Below, one piece after another: positions 20,801 to 33,928 of a stretch of 64,000 bases of DNA. The position numbers and the translations under genes are program-made. Source of the stretch: Cladorhizidae sp. MBARI D1340-BT2 (lineage: Eukaryota; Porifera; Demospongiae; Poecilosclerida; Cladorhizidae); the NCBI GenBank assembly GCA_028752905.1, contig JAQNBH010000017.1, positions 31,984,283 through 32,048,282 of the forward strand, read 5' to 3'. The first letter of the stretch is position 1. Every line of letters begins with the position of its first letter. The notes under the pieces were generated by a model. That model made no database searches, had not been told where the DNA came from, and worked only from the letters and a program-made list of their open reading frames with translations.

Positions 20801-23800
20801 ATATCGTGATTTATATACCAAAATATAGCCAGTGCAGTAGCTTTCTGGTGGTATTTTTGTTTTGCCATACATGTTTATCTTTTGGAATTGCAAGTTGGAA
20901 TGTGAAGTAAGATCACTCAACCAAACTCATTCATGGAAATAGCTCAAGTCTTGAATGATAGTGATAGAGGTGTTTTACAAACACCAACGTGGATCATATA
21001 TATATATTTTTAAGTAGATTATGGTCATGCGAAGAGGGGATCTAAAATTATAAGATACAAATACTAAAAAACCCTTGTGGAAACGACTTTGGAGCTCCAT
21101 AGATTCTGTACACTTTACCTAAATATCTATAGTTGCTTAGGAATAATTATGCTAATGTTATAAGCAGCCAAAGTGGGAGCACTTCAAAATCTGAGTTCCT
21201 GAAATGTTTGTAGTTGTGGTTCCTGATTGGAAAATGCTGGTCGTTGGCTGGAGGAAGCCTCTACAAATTTAGCATATTCATTAGGTGCTAATATGTGACT
21301 AATTAGACAAGTGCAGGTGCCAAGGAAAAAAATTTCAATGGAAATATTTTTTCCAGCACCCGCCACGTGCCTACTTCATTATGTTTTAGCACCTAAAAAA
21401 AAAGATGTTGTAGAGTAGGTCTTCCTGTAGCCACAGATAACAAATGGCTATATAGCACTTTTCCAATCAGGAACCACAACAGGAACACTTCAGGCACTCA
21501 GATATTGAGGAAACCCCACTTCTGCATGTAACTTTTACGTATGCAGTTTTTAAGCCAGAAGAAAGCACACAGAGAGATCTCTCATTTGAGCTAATATCAG
21601 GTCCATACTTCACTCCATACAGTGAAGTGTGCAGAATTTATGGAGATCCAAAGTCATAACCACATGATTATGAAGCCACAGTCTTCAGGTATGGTTGCCA
21701 CTTATTAAGGCAATGCACTTATTAAGGCAACGTGTCTTGAAACATGTTTTGTTACCAAGATTATGAAAATCGCTGGCTTAGATCCAGAGATATTTGATTT
21801 TTTACATGTTTCGTTTTTAATAATGATTGCTATGGAAATGGACCATTTTGTTCAAGATTGCTATGGAAATGGACCATTTTGTTCAATTTTGTTCAAAGGT
21901 GCTAGCTTGGCATCACTTGGATGCTTGGTCTGGAAGGTGCAGAGATGCATAATCTGCAAACACATTGTGATGTGGGCACTCCAGTGCAAGGTTAAATACC
22001 ACACTGCTGGACTAGTGGTTTTGGCTGCTACTAGCTCCAAAAATAATTCAAGCAGATCCTGAATCCTTCGCAAAGGTAGCAAACCAGCTGACCTAAAAAT
22101 CACTTAAGAAGCTGTGAAAAAACCCTTGAAATTCATCTCCAAGAATATCTTTCTATTCAATGAATCTATACAGCAATCTTTGTTCTTTCATACACACAAC
22201 TTGCATACAATGGTTTCATTCATACCAAGTTCATTGACACTTGCATGGCAGATGACTTCATAAAAAAATACCTAAGATTTGTTTTAGTTAGCTTCAATTG
22301 TTCGGGGCTAGTGTTCCAACCTAATGCTTCAGTCTTCATCTGCGTGAATGAAAAAGCGAACACAATGCAACACATTTATAACTCACTGACAATGTGCTTC
22401 ACTTCTCTGAGTGCTCTAGTAGAAGGATGGTAACAAATCAGACAGATTAAGAATGATGGGAGTGGTTTCTCATGGAGAGTTGAGAGCCACCTAGGAAAGA
22501 TGCGAAGGAGGATGGCAGAAAAATGATACACATACATAGATCCTCATGCCACCCACTTTATGTCCAATGACAGATCATCAAGTGGCCCTATGGCAGAAGT
22601 AGAAAAGCAACTGCCATGCAAGGAGAACTGGATAGGAGGGGCTGACCAACTTAGGCAGGATTTTCTAATAATGGCTACCCATTACCCTTCATCTTCTTAG
22701 CTTCAAAGACATCACCAGGGGATTATGGTGGACTCACTATAATGGTCGGTGTGCCACACCCCCTGAGTCAACTGAATGCATAACTCATGAACTAGATTGG
22801 TTGAAGTATCTTCTTTGCCAGACAACTCTTACTAGGCCTTATTTCCTATTTTGAGAAATGCTGTAGTTGATTCTTTACCAAAACATTTGCTGTTTGGTTT
22901 GTAGAGTTTTCCTGTTCTAGTGTTACTGAGTCCTTAAAAAGGATACTGTAGATGAGTAAACTTAATAACAGCAAGATAATGATGATCTGTGTAGTAATCC
23001 ACACCACAATGTACATGAATAGCTATAGTGAACTACAATGTACTGCTTGTGCTGACTTGTGTGGTCTACAACAAGGTGAGAAAAATGAGGTACTATATTC
23101 CTAGAAACTCGGCGTCGGATTTTGCAGAACTTGGACTTAATATTGATGATATTGGATGTGTTGATTATATATTATGCTTGAAAAAAGAAAGTCCCCCACC
23201 CCACCCCCACTATGCCCTGGCGGATTATGCTAGCATAATTTTGGGAAAAATAGGTGGTTCAGAGAATTGAGAATAATGCTGGAAAAATAGGCAACCTTTC
23301 AGAAAAAATAGGCAGACTTTCAGGACAAATCTAAATCATTTCTTAGATTAGACATATGAGTGACTGAATGCATCATAGTAACAGCTTATCCACACCTCTC
23401 AAGCCAAGTCAAGCATCTTAATTAAAAAGCATGCAGGATATGGGTGGGTAAGATTCCAGTTGTGAAATAACCACAGTGTGGTCATTTCACAACAGTCAAG
23501 TATTGTCTACTGGTTAATTACTTTATTGTGTACAGACCACATGGCCAAGTCATTGTGCACTGAACAGTTGCTAGCTATTTGTAGCTGAAGTATATGGCTG
23601 AGACAATAGAGGCAGGACTAGATGGTGACACTGACAATGTGTGTGACATCAATGAAAGTACCAGCTCAAGACTACACAGAGTTTCCAGTCACCAATCTTG
23701 TAGATCGGCTCAAACCTCCTCAGCCATCAGACTTAGGAAGATTGGCATCAACCTTCCTCCTGTAGGAAAGAAGAGAGGAAGAGGCTGTACAAACAATGAT

Positions 23801-26800
23801 CCTAAGTCAGTTTCTCCAGCTGAAAGAGTGAAGGCTTACAAAAATAAACCTTTGACAGTGAGCAATGGCAAACTGTTTTGTTCAGGCTGCCGGGAACAAC
23901 TCTCTGTAAAGAAAAGTTCCTCATCAAGTCTCTGAAGCATGTGAGGGGCAAGGAACGTTTGGTATCGAAAGAAAAGCGTCAATTGGACTTAATGAGTCAC
24001 TCCGGCAATTTGATAAAGAAGTTCATCCATCAGGTGAAACATTACCTGATTCTACCCGTATGTACAGAGTGAATGTAGTGACTGCTCTACTAAAAGCAGG
24101 TATTCCTCTCAGCAAGTTAGACGCCTTTAGGGGCCTATTTGAAGAAAATGCATTTACCCTATCTGATCATCACAACTTCGTCGTCTGATACCATTCATCT
24201 TGCATGATGAAATCAGTAAACTGAAACAAGATATTTGCGGGAGACATGTAGATGGAACGACCAATGTGTGTGAGGGCTTTGTGATTGTTCTACATTACAT
24301 AGATAAAGAGTGGGCTATCAAGCAGCGTGTTTATCGGCTGATAAATCCATCACTGGAGAAGAATGTGCTCGGCAACTAATAACTGCTTTGTCAATTGAGC
24401 TGTCAATTGCTTCTAATTTGATTATAGCAGCAATGAGGGACCGTCCATCAGTGAATGATGTGGCAATGAAGACCATATCTGTGATCTATAATAAGATAAT
24501 GGATATCGGCTGTTTTTCGCACACTCTGGATCATGTTGGAGAAAGAATGAAAACACCTATCTTAGATGTGTTCGTAAAGGCTTGAATAAGCTTGTTCGCT
24601 CAGAGTCCGAAGTCAAGGCTTGCATGGAAGACACAGACTGGATTGTCCACTCCAACCTATTCAGCAACCAGATGGTGGAGTAACTTTAAAGTTATCCACA
24701 AATTGCATGACATGTTTGGAGATGTGCCTGATTTTCTGCATGGCAGTGATTTACCTCCATGTACAACTGGAAAACTACTTGAAATCATTGACGATCAAGC
24801 AGCATGCAGGAAACTGAAAATGGAGCTTGCTATAACAGTAGATGCAATGGAACCGTTCGTCAAGGCAACATGGAAGGTGATGGGCCATTAGTGTTAGTTG
24901 CCTATCAGCGATTAAGTCTTCTGTATTCTCATGTCTCACCAAAATACTATCCAAATGTGGCTGCAGTCTCTAAGCATCTGTCAGGAGGAAATTCTACACG
25001 TGAGTGCCAACTGATAGCTTACGCCAAAGCTTGTTGTATACCTGCCTACTCGTACTTCAAGGAGAAGTTTGACAGAGATCTCAGGCCCATTGTACTTGCC
25101 TTTAAGGCAGCACGTTACCTTTCACCTTCAAAAGTGAATGAACTCAAGCTAACTACTGTTGATATTGATTCACTTACTGTCTTCCCATTCTTGAACACAG
25201 AAGTGATTAATGGCTTAAAAGTCTGAGTTACCTGAATATCTTGCAGCAGCTGAGGATGTTTCGGATAGCGTAGACCCCATTGAGTGGTGGAAGTGCAATG
25301 AGGAGAATGGTAGATTGCCTAACTGGACTCACACATGTAGATTAGTATTATTGGTGCAGCCTTCGTCAGCTGCAGCTGAACGTATATTCTCAATTTTGAG
25401 CAATACCTTTTCTATGAAGCTTTGGAGGATTATTTACAACTTTCTGTTATGTTACAGTACAACTATAGTTTATAGATAATGATCAAAAGATATATATAAC
25501 TCAAATTTTATATCTTGCGCGAAAAGGGCCCACTTCGCGCAAGATATAAAATTTGAGTTATTGGCACTAAGATATAGCCCACCTCATTACCTTCAAAATG
25601 GTCTAAGAAGCGTCACCATAGCTAGTTGGTTTGCTGAGCTACGACCGATCTAACACAGCTAAGTACAAGGCCATAATTCCATGAAAACGGTCTTTCAATG
25701 TTACTTACGGGGAATTTTTCTATTTCCGTAATCTTCCGCATTACGCGTTTTGAGGTAGCACGTGATTCTACAAGATACGCCCTTCATAGTTCGTGGAGAA
25801 GTCACACACTTCTTGGAGGAGCTTTTCTTCGCTTCCACGGCGCAGCCAAGGACTTAGAACACCACTAGAGCCCCCCAAAACTTCGTGCCTCCATGAATCA
25901 AGCAGCTATTCTTGGGAGGAAAAGCAGGTGAGAGATAGTACTAGCCCACCAACTGTAATTTTTTTGTTTAACTTGTTCTCTAGCTCACAGTTGGCCTTTG
26001 TTTAACTTGTTTTCTAAGAAGCCCACAGTTAGCCTTTGTTTAACTTGATTTCTATCCTACAGTTAGCCTTTGTTCACAGGTAGCCTTTGTTTAACTCGTT
26101 TTCTAGCCCACAGTTCGCCTTTATTTAACCTGTTTTCTAGCCCATAGTTAGCCTTTATTTAACTTGTTTTCTAGCCCACAGTTAGCCTTTATTTAACTTG
26201 TTTTCTAGCCCACAGTTAGCCTTTATTTAACTTCTTTTCTAACCCACAGTTAGCCTTTGTTTAACTTGTTTTCTAGCCCACAGTTAGCCTTTATTTAACT
26301 TGTTTTCTAGCCCACAGTTAGCCTTTATTTAACCTGTTTTCTAGCCCACAGTTAGCCTTTGTTCACAGGTAGCCTTTGTTTAACTTGTTTTCTAAGAAGC
26401 CCACAGTTAGCCTTTGTTTACAGGTATATAGCCTTTGTTTAACTTGTTTACTAGCCAACAGTTAGCCTTTATTTATTTAGCCCATAGTTAGTGTTTAGTT
26501 TCTAGCCCATAGTTAACTTGTTTCTAGCCTACAGTTAGTGTTTATTAAACTTAGTTTCAGGTCAGCAGTAAGCCGGCTACTTGTCCTAACCCAGTTTTCT
26601 CTCTTTTGTGGTTGTTAGAACAAACTATTATTAGATAAAAAGTAGAACAAGAATAATTATTATTCTACAGTGTTACAACAACATTGGTTAAAGACTTATT
26701 GTTGCTGATCTACTGTTATGTCCCTCCTTTCTGCAGATCATACAAGTGCGTTTCTTGGCAGAGGGAAGATAATCCTCTTTATTCTGATTACCAGTTGGTG

Positions 26801-29800
26801 AGGAGGGAGTGCTGGAAGGCTTGGGGACAGCTGGCAAAGGACAGGTACTATCCTTCTCATCTTCAGGTGAAGTACTCCCGGACTTCTCGCCAGCACTCGT
26901 CACAGGTGGTTTTGTAGAACGACCTTTCCAGCTGCACAATTTGAAGGTGCTCTTCTGCTGCTTTTATAGTAGCACATTTCTCCACATCAGGACAGTTAGC
27001 AGCTCGGAGGATAGCTGTACTGTTCTGTTGGCATTGCCTGCACAAGTCAGACATAGGTTTCATAATAATAATGGATGGAAGCAGTGACTGCCAGAGCTTA
27101 TTGAAGGTGGAGTATGCAGCAGGACATGCACAGGGTGTGGAGTTAGCAGCTTCACAATACACCCTCCGGATCCCTCTCTTGGACACGCTAGAAGGTAGCA
27201 GCTTGATGTCAGATCTGCTATAACCTGGTATGCGACCAGGAAGGAGCAGGCCATTCTGATCAGCAGAGTTTAGTAAGAATCTGACAATAAACTCTACAAG
27301 CAAATGTAAGGGCATTGTGAGGAAGACGCCTGGTGTTTCCATGGACACGTGGTGCAAGCCCATTGTCCTTGAAGTGTGTCACCAAGTTCTTCATTCGTTT
27401 CTCGCCAACAGTGTGAAGGTAACGAAACATGGAAGGACACACTGGTTGCCCCTGATGGTAATATTTTGTGTACTTTTTCTGTCGACTCAACAGTGAATGC
27501 CGAACCATCTCCATCGAATTTGAGGTAGCCATGAGCTGCCCAAGCAAGATGTCCAACTCATTGTGTGTCTGGGAATTGCAGTGTGAGCGAAATCAAAGAC
27601 ATGCTGTCAAGGAAAATGGGAGAGAGAAACTTCCCCCATCACGAAGACGACAACCACATCCAGCATCCAAGAAATCTCCAACTTGCTTATTTTCCTCGAT
27701 GTCGGAAAGAGTTGGTTCGATGCCATCAATCATGTGAAGATTCTCCAGGGCTTCACTCACTTGCTCATCACGGTCCAAATCTTCCTCTTAATTTCTTCAT
27801 CCTCACTGATCTCCTCCTCCACACCCATCTCGCCAACCTCTACCACTCTGCTATTGCACAAAAGTTCTGTCTCTGTAAATAGTATGCACACAGATGTACT
27901 ATAATTCCAACACATTACTCCACATTACTCCTAAATACAAATTTTTGTCAATACAGTGTATATTTTGCTATTCAGCTATTCAGTAGATGATATATTTTTT
28001 TGGCTATGGACACCTATGTCTTCACTAAACTTACCATGATTTGCTGCTCCAGTCACATCATCACTGTCCATTTCTCCTTCAAAAGGAGTGTTGAAGTAGT
28101 CTTGTAAGATATCCAGCAAGGGTTGTTGGTCATTCTCACAAAAGTGAAGCAAACCTCTAGCAGCTTCTCTAGCACTAGTTTGAAAAGTCATTCTGCAGCT
28201 GTTGTTACTGTGGTAACGAGTTATAAAGGCGCGCGGGTAACTCCCATACTTCCGTGTGCACATAGTATTCTTCCGCCGGCAGTTAAACTTCAATCTCGGT
28301 TACGCGTAGAGAAGAATTGAGTCCGAGTTTTCTAAGGCTACGCTCGGCAAGAAGCAGACGCTTTTAGGTCATCAAACTTCACAGAAAGTTAGCTAAAAGA
28401 TAATAGATACTTATAAGCTAATAAAATGGATTTTATAAAATTTTGGCCTAGGCATTGTTTTAGGTTGTATCTCAATTTCAATATCTGCGCGAAGTGGGCC
28501 CTTTTCCCAGAGCCTGTCACATATATATAAACAGAATAACAAACAAACATTAACAAACAAACATTAAAACAAAAAATCTTAATACACTACTTATAAAAAA
28601 TAATCGTCATTACAACTAAAGCTGGTGCCCAGCACAGCTGCAGTGTTACCTCGCTGCACGGCTACTGCAATCCGCTGGGAAAGGAAAAAGGAGGAGCGGG
28701 GATCATCCGTTTCCTGTTTGAGACGGTTACCCAAATCTGTAAAGAAAAGACCTGCAGACTTGCCAAATGAACCAGCCGTCTCGATCCCAATTGGCACAAA
28801 AAAATGGGAGACAGCCAAAGAGGAGTATTTAATCCTCTTACGGTATTCGGCATTGCTTGCCACCGAGCCAGGGCCATCAGAAGACAAGGAGGCGTAGGAG
28901 GGAGCGAAGGTGTCTACAATTGTAGCGTCCCATACCAAAATACGCCCATTCTTCCAGGGAATGACGGAAGCCCCATCCGGACGCTTACCATCAGAACGTG
29001 ACAAGCCCGGAGGCTCCAGGTGCGAGGGAACCTTGATGGCTGCCAAGGATCGCCGGATGATCTCATTCACTTAATTGTAACTGTTAAAATGTCTCGAATT
29101 TTGAATCCTTGATTGCCTATATTCTCTTTTTAAATGATGTAACAATTGTTTGTCAAAGCATAATTGAGAAAAGAGGTATATATATTGAAAAGAAAAATAG
29201 GTGAATATTTGGAGCATAATTTCATTAAAGGAAAGAAAAATAGAATAGGTAGAATGAAAAGAAAAATAGGTGAATATTAGGAGCATAAAAGGAAAGAAAA
29301 ATATCAGAAATTCGAGCATAATCCGCCAAGGCCTACCCAGGCCTACCCACCCCCCCACCCCCAATTCAACTATATTCGATTTTACTAGTCAACAAGTGAA
29401 GAAAACAAGACTATACCCCTATACCCATATGGTCTTGCCACCAGCTAACCATTTTGATGATCCTTTACCATTTAAATCATGTACCACAATACCAGGTATG
29501 ATTAGTATACATTTTTACATCATAAAGCCTCATCTAATTGGTTGTGGCCTACATTGATGAATCTCACTTGCTTTATTTCTTCAAATATTCATTCCAATAA
29601 TTATAGTTGTTCAGTTCTTGTTCAATTATTGTTGGTGATATATTATTGTGTGACATATTTGATTATAATAAGAAGACATCCAGATATATCGCAGTACATC
29701 AAATAATGCATTCTATATATAGAAACTATTAGTAGATTCTCTAGTAACATTTTAGACATAAGCAACACATGTTGGTGACAATGTTACTTACCATAGATGA

Positions 29801-32800
29801 GTGCATATTTTATTACTGTGTAAACTTTTGAAAGATACACTAACTTGCTGAATATATATACTGTTTTAAGGCTCTCAGTGTCTAGCACACTTAAAGTCGC
29901 AAAGGTACCATTTTATTGTTGCTGGCATCTTTAGGTATTTCGTTGTGAAGCACTGATATCGATGTCATTGAAATAAGTACAGAATATGTGCATGTTCATT
30001 AGCTGCACCACCTAAGAAAAGTACTGCAAATAAGCAAGAGTTTTACCATGTCTATTATTAGCTTTAATTGTTATAGTTGCCTGTAATAATGTAATATTCT
30101 GATGAGCTTCTTGCTACTTACTTGTAGGGAACTTCTAACCTTTCCCCCAGTCTCTTCTAATACTGCAGGTAGCTTCACCATGGCTTACGAATTTCCAGAT
30201 GTACCCAATGATTGTATTTCTAGCTTGTAAAGACAGTGAGCCTGTTGCAAAAATTGTTCTAATTTTTGGCTAAAAGTAGCTTTTCACTATGAAGTATATC
30301 CAGATAGTTATGTGGCAAATAAGCCTTTCAATGAAAATAGTCAAACCCGACGTATACTTGATAAGCCAACCTGTTCCTTCTTAGTTAGCCTCAATAGACT
30401 TGCTCCTTCCTAATCTACCTTGATGGACTCGGTCTTTAATAGTCTAATTTGAGAGATTATCTTCTTTATCAACCATTTCATGCATGAGATTAGGTGAACA
30501 GTCCTTCATCTAGGAAATAATTTCTCCGTGAGTGCACATTATTTGCAATAGTGTTTAGTAAGTGTCTACTTGTAGTTAGTGCCTACTTCCTTGCATGCTT
30601 GGGTTAGAAGCGGCGTGACATGCAACCAGAGTTTTCGGTATTCGTGTTATAGAATGCTTGTCCTTTGAATTTTTCAATATTGATCATCACTTTAACCATT
30701 GACAACATGGTTTTTATGCCCATTAATATTTATATGTTCAATAAAATATAACGAGCTGAAGTTTGGTCTAACATTTAGCTCCATTGAGATCAGCTATACA
30801 GCTATACTTCATGCTAGATCTACAATAAAATTACACCAAAGAAAACCCAGAAGCACCTCCTTTCTCAAGAACACAGCGATTCTGGGTGATTTCTTCTAAG
30901 CTTAGTTTCCAGTGCTTTCCTCAGCAGACAGGCTTCCAGAAAGGCTTGGAAAAGACTGCCCATGACAGCAATATCTATCTTCAGCCAATTATTTTGCTTA
31001 CCCACCCCATCAAACCAGAGGTAAGATTTTATGCCTGTTTTATAATGCTCAGCTCTACTGGGCATGTTCAACTAAAAAGATCCGGTGTTTAGAGCATATA
31101 ATTTTTTCTGCCAATTTTTGTGCGCACATGTACTTATGCCAGTCAATTTGGTTCACAAAGATTAATTTTCAATGATGTCGATCTTTCTGTACCCATTGGG
31201 TCAACTTTTCCAATATGCTTTTTTTAATACAAGCTATTTGCTAATGAGACGGGCCAAAAATGTTTCATAACCATATTATAATTGTTGATCAATATAGAAA
31301 TATGAAGCTGAAAACCAGGACAGAGGAAGGCTGAAGATTGCTATTAAATTTACTCCACACAAAGAAGCACAGGATCAGCAGAAGGGCAATTTAATGGTAG
31401 CAGTAAAAGAAGCCAGTGGTCTACCACAAATGGACCCTCATGGTCTCACTAATGCAGCCGTTAGACTGTTTCTTCTCCCAAGATGCAGTTCCTATGAAAA
31501 GAAAAAGACGTGCGTCAAAGCCTCCCTCGATCCAGTATGGAATGAACAGTTTGAGTACAAGGATGTGACTATTGAAGAACTGAAGACCAGTCGAGTGCTC
31601 GAGCTGACTGTGTGGGACTACGACAGGAGAGGGTGCAATGACTTTATTGGTTGTTTGCGACTTGGTCCCATCTTAAGTGATGCTGACAAACCCAGCCATG
31701 GCTGGATGGATCCAGACGCTGAAGGAGTCGAGCACTGGACGAAAATGCTGACCCACCCTGGAGAGTGGGTGGAGGCACGGCATAACCTCTTGCCATCACT
31801 TGGGGGGTATTCTGCTTCAAATGTTGTTTCACAGAAGTTGAAGAATCCTCATCCATTAGCTGCTGCTGTAATAGCACGTGATAGCTTTGCATCTATAAGT
31901 GATGAAGAAAATGATGATGCAGAAGAGGTATTTTAAATTCTTGTTGTAGATGTTGATGTATTGCCACTGCCTTACATCATTATTCATTAATATAGTAGAC
32001 TATACATAGTAGACTATACATAACTTGCAAGCATTATTCATTAATATAGTAGACTATACATAGTAGACTATACATAACTTGCAAGCATTATTCATTAATA
32101 TAGTAGACTATACATAGTAGACTATACATAACTTGCAAGCATTATTCATTAATATAGTAGACTATACATAGTAGACTATACATAACTTGCAAGCATTATT
32201 CATTAATATAGTAGACTATACATAGTAGACTATACATAACTTGCAAGCATTATTCATTAATATAGTAGACTATACATAGTAGACTATACATAACTTGCAA
32301 GCATTATTTGACATGGGGGAAGGCTATTCATTTTGTGGTATAGTGATAATTTCATGTTCTCTTAAACTCATAGGCCAAAGATTCACAGTATGGAAGTAGT
32401 ACAAGTCACTATAGTGAAAGTGGAGCAAGGAGAAATTATAACATCACAGGAAAACTACACATCAAGTTAGAGCACACGGGGAAAAGCCTCCAAGTCAATA
32501 TCATCAGTGCCTACAATCTTGCAGCAGCTGATAGCAATGGTCTCTCTGATCCCTTCATCAAGGTGTATTTATTACCAGACAAAAGCAAACATTCCAAACG
32601 AAAGACTGCAGTAAAATTGGGGACCCTTAATCCTGTCTTCTGTGAGACAATGTTGGTACGTAATAATTAAAGGAGCTATTGGATTGTGTGCATTGCTGCA
32701 AAATAATAAAAATGAGTGTTGATGTTTCTTGAACTAAAATAGAACAAATTAAACATAGGTGTGCTCTCAACAGTTGGGCCAGGAAAGGCCTCGACATGGT

Positions 32801-33896
32801 GGAGTCCAATGGTTTTGCACTGAGCGAACTTAGTAGTATTCAGCTCAACTTAGAATAATACAGCTTCACCTCACATACCCTAACAATTCATTTTGAATGC
32901 AATTATTATTGTTGCCGGATTGAAACTGTTTCATGTTACAAAAGCAATACACTCAGTTTCAAACCTTCAATACACGAGTTTTGTCGCATGCCTATATATT
33001 TTTTGTTTTTTTTGTTTTTTTTAGCTGCTAAAGACAGTTTTTATGTCACTATAAACATCTCGCTCCTCTGCTACAATTCTTAGTCCAGCTTTTCAGATTT
33101 CATAATGAACAAATAGGGACACTGTATTCTTTCTAATTAGTTCGGTAAAGAAAGAGATGTTAATTTTATAATTGGTAGCAAGATTTTCTATTACACAGCC
33201 ATACCTTGAACAGGGTTTTATCTAGGATTTTTTGGAATCTCAAAATCAGCTCAATGTTGTAGTGTGTTAGCATAAATTTTAGAGGCAATATATGGTAATG
33301 GCATTTTGGTTACTTTGAGAGTTTTCATGCTCACGTAATTTTTCAGTATCCTTTCCACGCCTTGAAAGGAGCCTTGACCCATGCTTGATGCAGCACACGA
33401 TTTCCCTTTAATATTTCAGCCCACTTCTCACACTGAACAAAACATACCTTCGACACCAGGCTGCTCATCATAACAAAACCAGCAATGCTCAGGACCTGAC
33501 ATCTACTGTACTTGTCAGTGAGTCACAGTGCTTAAATGCAGTAAAACTTCTTCAAATCTATCAAATTATCCCCTAACGACAGCCACAGTTGAAAGAAGCT
33601 TTTCTACGCTTACACTTGTTAAGACAAATCTCAGAAACCGTCTGAAGGACAGTACAGGACAAGTGCATGCGAATAGCAATTGAAGTGCCGAACTCCCTAT
33701 CAGATGATGACATTGAGGCAATAATTATGATATGGAAGCAGAAAAAGACTAGGAGACTTATTGTGTGACCATGTTTATTATCTATTTTTTAATTATATTA
33801 AAATTCATGGACACTAGACACTCCAGTACATTACATTACTCTTTACATTACTGTCTATCTGAAGGGGGGGAAGACAGCACTGAAGGGTGGGAAGAT

Positions 33897-33928
<32 letters not shown>

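Larger units (their letters stand above)
25522..28505 (-). mobile_element. DNA transposon of unnamed type, core deleted
   Basis: The ends are inverted: AAAAGGGCCCACTTCGCGCA at 25522 and, reversed, at 28505, followed inward by similar AT-rich sequence. Minus-strand coding pieces fill the right part (28293 to 26863). The left part holds a 34-bp minisatellite and no catalytic domain. I could not identify a matching target duplication, so exact ends are uncertain. Confidence 0.6.
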
